Shown: positions 36,070 to 44,745 of the stretch, piece by piece
Numbering within the stretch: the stretch's first letter is position 1
How the letters are laid out: each line of letters begins with the position of its first letter
Assembly (NCBI RefSeq): GCF_020859565.1
Contig: NZ_JAJHUO010000037.1
Span: 1 to 64,000, forward strand
From: Saccharothrix luteola
GTDB taxonomy: Bacteria; Actinomycetota; Actinomycetes; Mycobacteriales; Pseudonocardiaceae
Length of the DNA stretch: 64,000 nt
Direction of reading: 5' to 3'
The notes under the pieces: model-generated
What the model saw: only the letters and a program-made list of their open reading frames with translations
Told to the model about the DNA's origin: nothing
Databases searched by the model: none
Position numbers and translations under genes: made by a program

Positions 36070-37758
36070 TCACTGGCCGGCCGGCTTGAGCTTCAGGTAG
36101 ATCTCGGACGCCTCGGGGCGCGCCCAGACCGCCGGGAACGCGTAGAGGTCGTCCTTGGTCGGCCAGCCGGTGAACTTCTTGGCGTTGTACTCGCTGGTGG
36201 TGCCGCCGGTCAGGACCGGGATGTACGGGATCGACTCCTCGATCCTGGTCTGGATGGTGTCCAGGTAGGGCTGGCGGGCGGCGTCGTCGGCCGGGTCGAC
36301 GCCCTTGAGCCCGGCGAGCGCGGCGTCGACCTGCGGGTCGGAGAACCGCGAGAAGTTCGGGTTGGCCGTCTCACCGACCTTGGCCGTGGTCGCGGTGCTG
36401 AAGAAGTAGGACGCGTTGTAGAACGGGTCGGGCGCCGGGCCCTGGTGCAGCGAGTCGATCAGCAGCTCGAAGTTGCCGCGGCCACGCGCATCGGACCACT
36501 CGTTCCAGGACAGCTGCTGCGCGGTCACCTTGATGCCGACCTTCTGCAGCTGCTGGGACATCGTGTCGACCGCGGTGATGTAGTCGGTCCAGCCGGCGAC
36601 GACCTTGAGGGTCATGGTCAGCGGCTTGCCGTCCTTGGCGTAGACGCCGTCGCCGCCCTTGGTGTAGCCGGCGGCCTCCAGCAGCTGCGTGGCCTTGGCC
36701 TCGTCCGGCTGCATCGGCGCGGTCTTCTCCTTCAGCTTCGAGGAGATCTGGTCCTTGTCGCGCTCCAGGAGCGCGGCGCCGGGGGACACCTCGCTGGCGG
36801 TGTTCTCGAACGCGAGCGAGTTGATCTGGGTGCGGTTGAGGGCGTAGTAGATCGCCTTGCGCACGGCCACGTCGGTCTGCGGGCCCTGGCAGCCCAGGGC
36901 GGCGTTGGAGCAGGTGAAGAGCGCGACCTGGTTCATCGGGATGGTGATGGCCTTGTAGCCCGGGTAGTTCTTCTCGACGTCGGCGATGTCCGGGACGGGG
37001 CCGGTCTGCCAGTCGATCTGGCCGGCCTTCAGCGCGGCCTCGCCGGACTGGTTGCCCGACAGCGCCAGGTAGCGGACCTTCTTCAGGGCGGGCTCACCGG
37101 AGTGGTAGCCGGGGTTCGACTTGAGCGTGAACGCCTGGGCCTTGAACTCGTCCAGCATGAACGGGCCGGTGCCGACGGGCTCCTTGATGACATCGGTCGA
37201 CGGGGTCGCGATGTCCTTCCACTTGTGCTCGGGGACCATGAAGATCTTGCCGAGGACCTGCGGGCCCTCCATGTAGGACGGCTCGGCGAACTTGATCGAC
37301 ACGTGCGTGTCGTCGACCGCGGTCGCCACGCCCTTGTAGCCCGTGCTGTTCATGGTCGGGTTCTTGGAGACCATGTCGAGGGTGAAGACGACGTCCTTGG
37401 CCGTGAACTTCTGCCCGTCGGTCCACTTCGCGTCGTCGCGCAGCTCGATGTCGAGCTGGGTGCCGTCGGCGTTCCACTCGAAGCTCTTGCCCAGGCGGGG
37501 GCGCGGCTCGACGTCGCGGATGTTGTTGAAGAAGAACAGCGGTTCGAAGATCGTGCCGGGGCCCTCGATCTGGGTGGGCGAGAAGGGGTTGAAGTTCAGC
37601 TGCCAGTCACCGGACTGGCCGGTGTACACGATCAGCGTGTCCTTGTTCGCGTCACCGCCCGCGCTCGATCCACCACACGCGGTCGCCAGCGTGGCGATCG
37701 CGGCCAGCCCGGCCGCCGCCATGCGCGCCCGTGAGAAGCGCCTTGCCTTCAGGGACAT
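36070..37758 (-). CDS. ABC transporter solute-binding lipoprotein, family 5 (mannoside/cellobioside type)
   Basis: 562 residues. A signal peptide with lipobox TLATAC (C28) is followed by the family 5 fold (SBP_bac_5), including the hallmark GTQLDIELRDDAKWTDGQKFTAKDVVF in parts and PVGTGPFMLDEF. Family 5 proteins bind peptides, but a branch (for example Thermotoga ManD/CelE types) binds beta-mannosides or cellobiosides. The position with mannosidase, galactosidases and mannose kinase supports (galacto)mannooligosaccharides. First gene of the importer operon, divergent from the ROK repressor. Confidence 0.9.
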   Translation of the reverse strand: MSLKARRFSRARMAAAGLAAIATLATACGGSSAGGDANKDTLIVYTGQSGDWQLNFNPFSPTQIEGPGTIFEPLFFFNNIRDVEPRPRLGKSFEWNADGTQLDIELRDDAKWTDGQKFTAKDVVFTLDMVSKNPTMNSTGYKGVATAVDDTHVSIKFAEPSYMEGPQVLGKIFMVPEHKWKDIATPSTDVIKEPVGTGPFMLDEFKAQAFTLKSNPGYHSGEPALKKVRYLALSGNQSGEAALKAGQIDWQTGPVPDIADVEKNYPGYKAITIPMNQVALFTCSNAALGCQGPQTDVAVRKAIYYALNRTQINSLAFENTASEVSPGAALLERDKDQISSKLKEKTAPMQPDEAKATQLLEAAGYTKGGDGVYAKDGKPLTMTLKVVAGWTDYITAVDTMSQQLQKVGIKVTAQQLSWNEWSDARGRGNFELLIDSLHQGPAPDPFYNASYFFSTATTAKVGETANPNFSRFSDPQVDAALAGLKGVDPADDAARQPYLDTIQTRIEESIPYIPVLTGGTTSEYNAKKFTGWPTKDDLYAFPAVWARPEASEIYLKLKPAGQ

Positions 37759-37812
37759 CGTCGATTCCTCTCGTGGCCCGAGACCGGCCGCGGTCCCGCG
37801 TTGAGGCAGATT

Positions 37813-37895
37813 GTTAAGTCATCGAAGAAACGAAGTCAACACCTCCGCGTCATCTACCGGTCAAGTTGCTACTCTTCGGCCAACGAACGAACTAA
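37813..37895. promoter_or_regulatory. Divergent promoter region of importer and ROK repressor with candidate boxes
   Basis: The 155-bp gap contains GTTAAGTC (37813-37820), AAGTCAAC (37833-37840) and AACTAAG (37890-37896). GTTAAG is the core of the operator at the kinase and GH26 genes, and AAGTCAAC recurs between the beta-mannosidase and alpha-galactosidase genes. I infer binding by the ROK repressor encoded here. Confidence 0.4.
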
Positions 37896-37913
37896 GACGA
37901 CGCGGGAGACCAC

Positions 37914-39185
37914 GTGAGCGGACCGGCGCGGGCGACGCACCACGCGAGCAGCAAGTCCGCCGTGCTCGACGTGATCCGCGCGGCGGGCACGATCAGCCGC
38001 GTCGGCCTGATCAACGCCACCGGTTTCACCGGCGCCACGATCTCGACGGTCGTCCGCAAGCTCATCGACGAGGGCCTGGTCGTGGAGACCGGGCGGGCCG
38101 AGTCGACCGGCGGCAAGCGACGGGTCCTGCTTCAGCTCAACCACTCCTCCCGCTACGCCGTCGGCGTCCACTTGGACCACGCGGGCATCACGTACGTGCT
38201 GACCAATCTCGGCGGCTCGGTCGTGGCGCGCATTTCGAGGGCGGGCGCGGGCGCGGCGGAACCGCGGACCGTGGTGGCGCGGATGGCGGCCGAGGTGAAG
38301 GGCCTGATCGACGGCGTCGGCGTCGACCACAACCGCGTGCTCGGCCTGGGCCTCGTCTCCCCCGGACCGCTCAGCTCGGACACCGGCATGGGCCTGACCC
38401 CGCCGTCGATGCGCAAGTGGGAGGACTTCCCGCTCGCGCGGGAGCTGGAGCGGGAGACGAGCCTGCCGGTGGTGCTGGACAACGACGCCACGGCGGCGGC
38501 GCTGGGCGAGCACTGGTCGGGCGCGATCGGCGGGACGGCGATCTCGGCGGCGTTGTACATGGGCACGGGCATCGGCGCGGGCCTGATCATCAACGGCATC
38601 GCCTACCGCGGCAGCAGCGGCAACGCCGGGGAGATCGGCCACATCTGCGTGGACGCGGACGGGCCGCAGTGCTGGTGCGGCGCGCGTGGGTGCGTGGAGG
38701 TGCTGGCGGGGCCGGCGGCGGTGGTGGCGGCGGCGCGGGCGGACGCGGAGCTGGCCGGGGCGGCGGGGCTGACCGGGCGGTCGCGGTCGGTGTCGTCGGA
38801 CTTCGCGGCGGTGAGCCGGGCGGCGCGGCGCGGCGACCCGTCGGCGTTGGCGATCCTGGAGCGGTCGGCGCGGTACATCGCGGTGGCGGCGCGGACGTTG
38901 GCGAACGTCATGGACCTGGAGGTCCTGGTGCTGACGGGGCCGAGCTTCGCCATCGCCGGGTCGGTCTACCTGCCCGTGGTGCGCGATGAGCTGGACCGCA
39001 CGTTCTTCTCGCGCGCGGCGCACGGCGTCGACGTGAGGCTGTCCCGTTCGGCCGCCACGGCGTCCGCGATCGGCGGTGCGGCGCTCGTGCTGCAGTCCGA
39101 GCTCGTGCCGCTGCACGAGGGGCTCAGGCTGCCGGAGAACCTGGCCGACTCGGAGCCCGCCGCGCTGGCCGACTCGGGCGGGTGA
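37914..39185 (+). CDS. ROK-family transcriptional repressor
   Basis: 423 residues from GTG 37914. The N-terminal winged helix (about 10-70, ISRVGLINATGFTGATISTVVRKLIDEGLV) is joined to a ROK sugar-binding domain with VLDNDATAAALGEHW, YMGTGIGAG and the zinc signature CWCGARGCVE. It probably represses the mannoside importer and the GTTAAG-box genes until a sugar binds. It diverges from the binding-protein gene. Confidence 0.93.
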   Translation: MSGPARATHHASSKSAVLDVIRAAGTISRVGLINATGFTGATISTVVRKLIDEGLVVETGRAESTGGKRRVLLQLNHSSRYAVGVHLDHAGITYVLTNLGGSVVARISRAGAGAAEPRTVVARMAAEVKGLIDGVGVDHNRVLGLGLVSPGPLSSDTGMGLTPPSMRKWEDFPLARELERETSLPVVLDNDATAAALGEHWSGAIGGTAISAALYMGTGIGAGLIINGIAYRGSSGNAGEIGHICVDADGPQCWCGARGCVEVLAGPAAVVAAARADAELAGAAGLTGRSRSVSSDFAAVSRAARRGDPSALAILERSARYIAVAARTLANVMDLEVLVLTGPSFAIAGSVYLPVVRDELDRTFFSRAAHGVDVRLSRSAATASAIGGAALVLQSELVPLHEGLRLPENLADSEPAALADSGG

Positions 39186-39201
39186 CACGCGGGTCCCGGG
39201 C

Positions 39202-39348
39202 GTTGAACTCGCGGGTCCTGAAGGTTCGACACGCGGGACCTGAGCGTTCGACACGCGGGTCCTGAAGGTTCGACACGCGAGGGTTGAATTCACCGCTTCT
39301 GAACGTAGGACTCTCGCGGCGTGGACGTAGGACTCTCGCGGCGGTCAG
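39202..39348. repeat. Array of 22-bp repeat modules between convergent genes
   Basis: Modules begin at 39202, 39224, 39246 and 39268 (one GTTGAACTCGCGGG type, three GTTCGACACGCG type), each followed by a CCTGA-containing half. After a hybrid segment, two GTAGGACTCTCGCGG units start at 39305 and 39327. The step is exactly 22 bp within each run. The array fills the gap between the stops of the ROK gene (39185) and the ThuA-like gene (39345). Confidence 0.88.
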
Positions 39349-39977
39349 GGGCGGGTGGCCCAGAGGAGGCCCCGTTCGACCAGGGTGCGGACCGGGGGCA
39401 GGTCCAGGTCGGCGGGGTGGTGGCCGATCGTGCAGGCGAAGACGCGGCCGGCGCCCCAGCGGCGGGTCCACACGGCGGGCACGGTGAGCGGCGCGTGCCA
39501 GGGCTCGGCGGCGGCGAAGGTCGTGGTCGCGTGCACGTCGTTGAGGCCGTCGGTCAGCACCCAGTACTGCTCGGTCCGCAGGTCGAACCCCTCCAGCCCG
39601 GCCACGATCGGGTGGGTCGAGGTGATCTCCACCCGGTGGTCCACGAAATCACCCGGGTGCGCGACGAACTGGCCGCCGACCAACCTCAGGTAGCCGCGCG
39701 AGTGGCGGAACGCGTCGACCAGGCCGCCGTGCCACCCGGCCAGCCCCGTCCCACCCCGCACCGCCGCTTCGAGGCACGTGAACTGGTCGTCGGTCAGCAC
39801 GCCGTCGCTCCAGCACTGGACGATCAGGTCGTACCCGCCGAGGCGGTCGTCGTAGACCTCCAGCGAGTCCGACACGTCCACCGCGAACCCCGACGAGCGC
39901 AGGAACGGCAGGAACGAGTCGGTCGCCTCCACCGGCGAGTGCCCGTCCCAACCACCGCGAACCACCAGTGCCTTCAC
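39345..39977 (-). CDS. ThuA-like domain protein
   Basis: 210 residues. LVVRGGWDGHSPVEATDSFLPFL at the N-terminus, GLAGWHGGLVDAFR and the HPIVAGLEGFDL region are features of the ThuA family, whose fold resembles glutamine amidotransferases. Members are linked to sugar (trehalose, glucose) metabolism, but no reaction is assigned here. It converges on the ROK gene through the repeat array and is followed upstream by a TetR gene on the same strand. Confidence 0.88.
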   Translation of the reverse strand: MKALVVRGGWDGHSPVEATDSFLPFLRSSGFAVDVSDSLEVYDDRLGGYDLIVQCWSDGVLTDDQFTCLEAAVRGGTGLAGWHGGLVDAFRHSRGYLRLVGGQFVAHPGDFVDHRVEITSTHPIVAGLEGFDLRTEQYWVLTDGLNDVHATTTFAAAEPWHAPLTVPAVWTRRWGAGRVFACTIGHHPADLDLPPVRTLVERGLLWATRP

Positions 39978-40004
39978 GACGTCGAACCTTAAGGCCTCCG
40001 CGGG

Positions 40005-40646
40005 TCAGGACCGGGCCACCAGGCCGACCAGTTGGTTCACCAGGCCCTCCGTCAGGCCCTCCCGCACCAGCTCGCCCGCCGGCGGCCCGCCCAGCTCCCG
40101 CATCACCTGCGCCACCGCGTCCGTCGGGTTGGCGTGCGGCCACAGGCCGGCCGTCATGACCAGCACCGCGCGGGCGAAGTGCCGCGCCGCCGCCTCGTCC
40201 AGCACCGGCACCCTCGCCCGCACGATCTCCGCCAACCGGGTCGTGTGCGCGTGCGCCCGCCGCTTGAACACGCGCGCGAAGTCCACCGGGATGTTGCGCT
40301 CCAGCACCCCGCCCATGCCGCTGACCAGCTCGCACAACAACCGGCGGCGCAGCAACGTCGTCGCGATCGCCGTCGCCACCTCCTCCGCGTCGACGGCGGG
40401 CGCCACCGCCGCCTCGACCTCGTCCAGCCAGGCGCCCCACTCCTGGTCGAGCACCTCGAGGAAGATCGCCTCCCGGCTGTCGAAGTACCGCAGCACGTTC
40501 GACTTCGCGAGCCCGACCCGGTCGCTCAGCTCGCGCAGGCTGATGTCGGCGACGGACCGCTCCCGCAGCATCGCGCACGCCGTGTCGAGGATCGCGCGCC
40601 GCCGCTGCTCCACCTGCTCCGGCCGCCGGGCGCGCTTGAACTCCAC
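40005..40646 (-). CDS. TetR-family transcriptional regulator
   Basis: 213 residues. The N-terminal helix-turn-helix reads ISLRELSDRVGLAKSNVLRYFDSREAIFLEVL, which is typical of TetR. The C-terminal ligand domain (80-213) belongs to the TetR_C_17-like group with WPHANPTDAV. It lies 27 bp upstream of the ThuA-like gene on the same strand, a possible operon, and diverges from the MSMEG_6728-like gene. Confidence 0.92.
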   Translation of the reverse strand: MEFKRARRPEQVEQRRRAILDTACAMLRERSVADISLRELSDRVGLAKSNVLRYFDSREAIFLEVLDQEWGAWLDEVEAAVAPAVDAEEVATAIATTLLRRRLLCELVSGMGGVLERNIPVDFARVFKRRAHAHTTRLAEIVRARVPVLDEAAARHFARAVLVMTAGLWPHANPTDAVAQVMRELGGPPAGELVREGLTEGLVNQLVGLVARS

Positions 40647-40731
40647 CGCCGCAGGCTAACAGCCCACCGGTCTTTTGCCAGTCCTGGCGACCGGCGCGCT
40701 TGACCGGCCGCACGCGGGGTAGCCGGCCGGT

Positions 40732-41484
40732 GTGCAGACGTTCCTGCCGTGCGCGACCTTCGCCCGCAGCGCCGCCGTGCTCGACTCGCGGCGGCTCGGC
40801 AAGCAGCGCGTGGAGACCGCCCAGATCCTGCGCGCCCTGGTCTGGCCCGAGTACGGCTGGAAGCGGCACCCCGCGGTGCTGATGTGGCGCGGCTTCACCC
40901 CCGCGCTGGTCGCCTACGGCGTGGCCGTGTGCGACGAGTGGCGACGGCGCGGCCACCGCGACGGCCTGCGGGCCGCGTTCCTCGACTACACCGGCGGCCG
41001 GGAGCCGACGTGGTCGTGGTGCCTGGCCGAGGGGCTGCTCCCGCCCTGGCTCGGCGACGACGACCTGCACCGCAGCCACCGGTCCGCGCTCCTGCGCAAG
41101 GACCCCGACCACTACCGCCCGCTGTTCCCCGACGTCCCGGACGACCTCGACTACGTCTGGCCCGCGCCGGTGTTCCCGCTGGACGTCCCCGACACGCCGG
41201 GCCTGATCGCGTGCCGCGTCGACCGCCCTGCCCTGCCCGACGACGACCACCCACCGCCACCGCCGCTCGACCACCGGCCCGGCCCGTCGGTCGCCCGGCT
41301 GCCCGGCGAGGCCGACCTGGCGGCCGTGCGCGCCGAGGCGGCCGACCCGCGCCGGGTCCGCTTCTTCCGCCGCGGCCAACGCCTACCGGCCCCGACCAGC
41401 CGTTTCACCCTCCGTCTCGACTTCCCGGAAAAAAGTTCGGCGGACGTGTCGATCCGGAGGGGTCCCCGTTCGTCGCGTGAGTAA
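40732..41484 (+). CDS. MSMEG_6728-like protein (pyrimidine-dimer glycosylase-like)
   Basis: 250 residues from GTG 40732. MQTFLPCATFARSAAVLDSRRLGKQRVE and WKRHPAVLMWRGF correspond to the actinobacterial MSMEG_6728 family, distantly related to T4 endonuclease V-type dimer glycosylases. No enzymatic activity has been assigned with certainty. The proline-rich C-terminal half is longer than I expect for the family. The last 38 bp contain the candidate ECF42 promoter of the DoxX gene. Confidence 0.65.
   Translation: MQTFLPCATFARSAAVLDSRRLGKQRVETAQILRALVWPEYGWKRHPAVLMWRGFTPALVAYGVAVCDEWRRRGHRDGLRAAFLDYTGGREPTWSWCLAEGLLPPWLGDDDLHRSHRSALLRKDPDHYRPLFPDVPDDLDYVWPAPVFPLDVPDTPGLIACRVDRPALPDDDHPPPPPLDHRPGPSVARLPGEADLAAVRAEAADPRRVRFFRRGQRLPAPTSRFTLRLDFPEKSSADVSIRRGPRSSRE
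41447..41474 (+). promoter_or_regulatory. Candidate ECF42 promoter for the DoxX gene
   Basis: TGTCGA (41447-41452), an 18-base spacer and CGTC (41471-41474) match the published ECF42 motif (TGTCGA / CG[A/T]C). The same elements with identical spacing occur before the DGPF gene. It lies 33 bp upstream of the DoxX start and inside the end of the preceding gene. Confidence 0.75.
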
Positions 41485-41507
41485 GACCACGAGATGGGGA
41501 GCCCGAC

Positions 41508-41945
41508 ATGACCACGACGACCGACACCCGCCGCGCCGCCGCCCAGACCACCACCGCCACCACCAGGCGCAACGACCTGGTGCTCGCCGCCTTCCGCGTC
41601 GTCGTGTCGTTCCTGTTCGGCCTGCACGGCCTGCAGGGCCTCGGGTTCCTCGGTGGCGTCGACGGCCAGGGCACCGCCGTCCCGTTCGGCTCGTGGCCGG
41701 GCTGGTACGGCAGCGTGATCGAACTGGTCGGCGCCGTCCTGGTGCTGGTCGGCCTGGCCGCGCGCCCGGCGGCGTTCGTGCTGTCCGGCGTCATGGCCTA
41801 CGCCTACTTCACCGTCCACCAGCCGGAGGCCCTGCTGCCGATGCACAACATGGGCGAGCTGGCCGCCGTCTACAGCTGGGTGTTCCTGCTGCTGGCCGTC
41901 CTCGGCCCGGGCGCCTTCACGGTCCAGCGCGCCCTGCGCCGCTGA
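41508..41945 (+). CDS. DoxX-family membrane protein
   Basis: 145 residues with four transmembrane helices. RNDLVLAAFRVVVSFLFGLHGLQGLGFLGG is the DoxX N-terminal helix pattern and AYFTVHQPEALLPMHNMGE the conserved loop. DoxX-type proteins are linked to thiol and oxidative stress in actinobacteria. The ECF42-type promoter places it in the regulon of the sigma factor 2 kb downstream. A terminator follows. Confidence 0.9.
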   Translation: MTTTTDTRRAAAQTTTATTRRNDLVLAAFRVVVSFLFGLHGLQGLGFLGGVDGQGTAVPFGSWPGWYGSVIELVGAVLVLVGLAARPAAFVLSGVMAYAYFTVHQPEALLPMHNMGELAAVYSWVFLLLAVLGPGAFTVQRALRR

Positions 41946-41961
41946 CCCCCGCACGCACCAC

Positions 41962-41993
41962 GAGGGCGCGCCTCCACCCGGAGGCGCGCCCTC
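41962..41993 (+). terminator. Terminator of the DoxX gene
   Basis: GAGGGCGCGCCTCC (41962-41975) pairs perfectly with GGAGGCGCGCCCTC (41980-41993) across the loop ACCC. Confidence 0.9.
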
Positions 41994-42033
41994 AGGCGTG
42001 TTCAGAGCGCACCCGCCTGGGCACCCTGGGGGC

Positions 42034-42873
42034 ATGGCCGAGAACCCGATCAAGTACCCGGGGTTGACCGACGACGTCCACCCCACCCCGGACCACGGCG
42101 AGGCGACCTACCGCGGCACGGGACGGCTCACCGACAAGAAGGCCGTCATCACCGGCGGCGACTCCGGCATCGGCCGCGCCGTCGCACTGGCGTTCGCGCG
42201 CGAGGGCGCCGACGTGCTCATCTCCTACCTGCCCTCCGAGGAGAAGGACGCCCGCGACACCGCGCGGCTCATCGAGGAGGCCGGGCGCAAGGCGGTCACC
42301 GTGCCCGGCGACCTGACGGAGGAGTCGCACTGCGCGGCCGTCGTGGCGCGCGCGGTCGAGGAGTTCGGCCGGATCGACGTCCTGGTCAGCAACGCCGCCT
42401 ACCAGATGGCGCAGGACGGCGGCCTGCTCGACATCACCACCGAGCAGTTCGACCGCGTCATGAAGACGAACGTGTACGCGATGTTCTGGCTGTGCCGGGC
42501 GGCCGTGCCGCACATGCCCGAGGGTTCCTCGATCATCACCACGTCGTCCATCCAGGGGTTCCAGCCCTCCTTCCAGCTCCTCGACTACGCCACCAGCAAG
42601 GCGGCGATCGTGAACTTCACCAAGGGCCTGGCGCAGAACCTGGTGGACCGGAAGATCCGGGCGAACTCGGTCGCGCCCGGTCCGGTGTGGACGCCGCTCA
42701 TCCCGGCCACCATGCCGCCGGAGAAGGTGGAGAGCTTCGGCGAGCAGTCGCCCATGGGCCGCGCTGGCCAGCCCGCCGAGCTCGCCCCGCTGTACGTCTT
42801 CCTGGCCTCCGCCGAGTCGAGCTACATCACCGGCGAGGTCGTCGGCGTGACCGGAGGCTCGCCCATCACGTGA
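42034..42873 (+). CDS. Short-chain dehydrogenase/reductase (YghA-like)
   Basis: 279 residues from ATG 42034. The cofactor motif is TGGDSGIGRA, followed by NAAYQ, the catalytic serine in TTSSIQGF and the YATSK pair. The N-terminal 35 residues with YPGLTDDVHPTPDHG and the length near 280 fit the YghA/general-stress SDR group, which prefers NADP(H) in known cases. The substrate is unknown. It sits between the two ECF42-type promoters but has no such box itself. Confidence 0.93.
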   Translation: MAENPIKYPGLTDDVHPTPDHGEATYRGTGRLTDKKAVITGGDSGIGRAVALAFAREGADVLISYLPSEEKDARDTARLIEEAGRKAVTVPGDLTEESHCAAVVARAVEEFGRIDVLVSNAAYQMAQDGGLLDITTEQFDRVMKTNVYAMFWLCRAAVPHMPEGSSIITTSSIQGFQPSFQLLDYATSKAAIVNFTKGLAQNLVDRKIRANSVAPGPVWTPLIPATMPPEKVESFGEQSPMGRAGQPAELAPLYVFLASAESSYITGEVVGVTGGSPIT

Positions 42874-42926
42874 AAACCACTGGTCAGCGGCCCGCGAAAA
42901 AATCTTGGAAAAAACTTGGTCCCCGA

Positions 42927-42954
42927 TGTCGATCCACGCCCCCGCTCGTTCGTC
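42927..42954 (+). promoter_or_regulatory. Candidate ECF42 promoter for the DGPF-sigma operon
   Basis: TGTCGA (42927-42932), an 18-base spacer and CGTC (42951-42954), with CGTTCGTCGCGT identical around the -10 to the DoxX promoter. It lies 53 bp before the DGPF gene. An A-rich stretch (42895-42914) precedes it, as at the DoxX promoter. Confidence 0.78.
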
Positions 42955-43007
42955 GCGTCTGCAGAGGCCAGGATGGACCGGCCAGGCGAACCGACAGGGA
43001 GATCGAA

Positions 43008-43439
43008 ATGCGTTTCATGGTGATCGTGAAGGCGAACGAGAACACCGAGGCCGGCGCCCAGCCCACCGAGGCGGAGCTGAACGCGATGGGCGCGTTCAAC
43101 GAGGAGCTCGTCAAGGCGGGCGTGCTGCTGGCGGGCGAGGGGCTGCACCCCAGCTCCAAGGGCGCGCGGGTCTACTTCTCCGGTGACAAGCGCACCGTGG
43201 TCGACGGCCCGTTCGCCGAGACCAAGGAGCTGATCGCCGGTTTCTGGCTGCTGGAGCTCAAGTCGCTGGAAGAGGCGGTCGAATGGGTCAAGCGGGTGCC
43301 GAACCCCACCGGCGACGAGTCCCAGATCGAGATCCGGCAGGTCTTCACCGAGGACGACTTCGTCAACGCCTCGCAGGAGCTGAAGGACCGCGAGCGCGAG
43401 CTGCGCGCCGAGCAGGAGGCCCGCGCCGCCCGGGGCTGA
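43008..43439 (+). CDS. DGPF-domain (YCII-related) protein
   Basis: 143 residues from ATG 43008 behind GGGAGA. MRFMVIVKANENTEAG and VVDGPFAETKELIAGFWLLE are the DGPF signature. These small ferredoxin-fold proteins are the standard genomic partners of ECF42 sigma factors, and their biochemical role is unresolved. The sigma gene follows 61 bp downstream, and the two share the promoter at 42927. Confidence 0.93.
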   Translation: MRFMVIVKANENTEAGAQPTEAELNAMGAFNEELVKAGVLLAGEGLHPSSKGARVYFSGDKRTVVDGPFAETKELIAGFWLLELKSLEEAVEWVKRVPNPTGDESQIEIRQVFTEDDFVNASQELKDRERELRAEQEARAARG

Positions 43440-43466
43440 CCGGGGCTGACCGGGCACGCCGCTTGC

Positions 43467-43523
43467 CGACGCGCATCGGTAGCTGATCTGATTCCAGGTC
43501 GTGACGGCTACCGATGCGCGTCG
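43467..43523. promoter_or_regulatory. Perfect 17-bp inverted repeat around the sigma start codon
   Basis: CGACGCGCATCGGTAGC (43467-43483) and GCTACCGATGCGCGTCG (43507-43523) are exact inverse complements. The 23-base loop contains the GTG start (43501) and the weak ribosome binding region. The right arm is coding sequence (codons 3-8). It could act as an operator or as an RNA stem that presents or hides the start. Confidence 0.75.
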
Positions 43524-44745
43524 AGCGGTCGAGGCGGTGTGGCGGATCGAGTCCGCCCGCCTGATCGCGGGGTTGGCGCGGATGGTGCGCGATGTCGGCC
43601 TCGCCGAGGAACTGGCGCAGGACGCGCTGGTCAGCGCCCTGGAGCAGTGGCCGGAGCACGGCGTGCCGCGCAACCCCGGCGCGTGGCTGATGACCGCGGC
43701 GAAGAACCGGGCCGTCGACCTGATCCGGCGCAACCAGAACTACCGGCGCAAGCTCGAGCAGATCGGGCGGGACACCGGGGCCGACCACGTCCCGGACGCC
43801 GCCGCCGGAGTCGGTGGGATCGACGACGACCTGCTGCGGCTGGTGTTCACCGCGTGCCACCCGGTGCTGTCCACCGAGGCGCAGGTGGCGTTGACCCTGC
43901 GCATGCTCGGCGGCCTGACCACCGACGAGATCGCCCGCGCGTTCCTGGTGCCCGAGGCCACCGTGGCGCAGCGGATCGTGCGGGCGAAGAAGGCGCTGGC
44001 CAAGGCCGGCGTCCCGTTCGAGGTGCCGGCGGAGGACGAGCGGGACGCCCGGCTCGCGTCCGTGCTCGGCGTGATCTACCTGATCTTCAACGAGGGCTAC
44101 TCGGCCACCGCGGGCGACGACTGGATGCGCCCGGCGCTGTGCGCGGACGCGTTGCGGCTGGGCCGGGTGCTGGCCGGCCTGATGCCGCGCGAGCCCGAGG
44201 TGCACGGCCTGGTGGCGTTGCTGGAGGTCCAGGCGTCCCGGGCCAAGGCCCGCGTCGGTCCCGACGGCGAGCCCGTGCTGCTGCTGGAGCAGAACCGGGC
44301 CCGCTGGGACCAGCTGCTGATCCGCCGCGGGCTGGACGCGCTGGCGAAGGCCGAGTCGCTGGGCGGCGCGGGCGGGCCGTACGCGTTGCAGGCGGCGATC
44401 GCCGCGTGCCACGCGCGTGCCCGCGTGCCGGAGGACACCGACTGGACCCGCATCGCCGGCCTCTACGAGCGGTTGTCGCTGGTCGCGCCGTCACCGATCG
44501 TGGAGCTGAACCACGCGGTGGCGATCGGGATGGCGTTCGGCCCGGCGGTCGGGCTGGAACTGGTGGACGAGCTGGTCGACGAGCCCGCGCTGAAGGGCTA
44601 CCACCTGCTGCCGAGCGTGCGCGGCGACCTGCTGGCCAAGCTGGGCAGGCACGCCGAGGCGCGGGAGGAGTTCGAGCGGGCGGCCGGGATGACCCGCAAC
44701 GAACGGGAGCGCAGGCTGCTACTCGACCGCGCCGCCGCCTGCTAG
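43501..44745 (+). CDS. ECF42-group sigma factor with long C-terminal TPR-like extension
   Basis: 414 residues from GTG 43501. Region 2 (IAGLARMVRDVGLAEELAQDALVSALEQWP) and region 4 (LRMLGGLTTDEIARAFLVPEATVAQRIVRAKKAL) are followed by a helical extension of about 230 residues with LIFNEGYSAT and SPIVELNHAVAIGMAFGP, the hallmark of ECF42. The extension is needed for activity in studied members, and there is no anti-sigma gene. The two TGTCGA-N18-CGTC sites nearby are its likely targets. Its end overlaps the convergent SRPBCC gene by 27 bp. Confidence 0.95.
   Translation: MTATDARRAVEAVWRIESARLIAGLARMVRDVGLAEELAQDALVSALEQWPEHGVPRNPGAWLMTAAKNRAVDLIRRNQNYRRKLEQIGRDTGADHVPDAAAGVGGIDDDLLRLVFTACHPVLSTEAQVALTLRMLGGLTTDEIARAFLVPEATVAQRIVRAKKALAKAGVPFEVPAEDERDARLASVLGVIYLIFNEGYSATAGDDWMRPALCADALRLGRVLAGLMPREPEVHGLVALLEVQASRAKARVGPDGEPVLLLEQNRARWDQLLIRRGLDALAKAESLGGAGGPYALQAAIAACHARARVPEDTDWTRIAGLYERLSLVAPSPIVELNHAVAIGMAFGPAVGLELVDELVDEPALKGYHLLPSVRGDLLAKLGRHAEAREEFERAAGMTRNERERRLLLDRAAAC

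Noticed and set aside
39202..39348. Possible CRISPR array
   Set aside because: The 22-bp units are directly adjacent with no unique spacers, and no cas gene is present.
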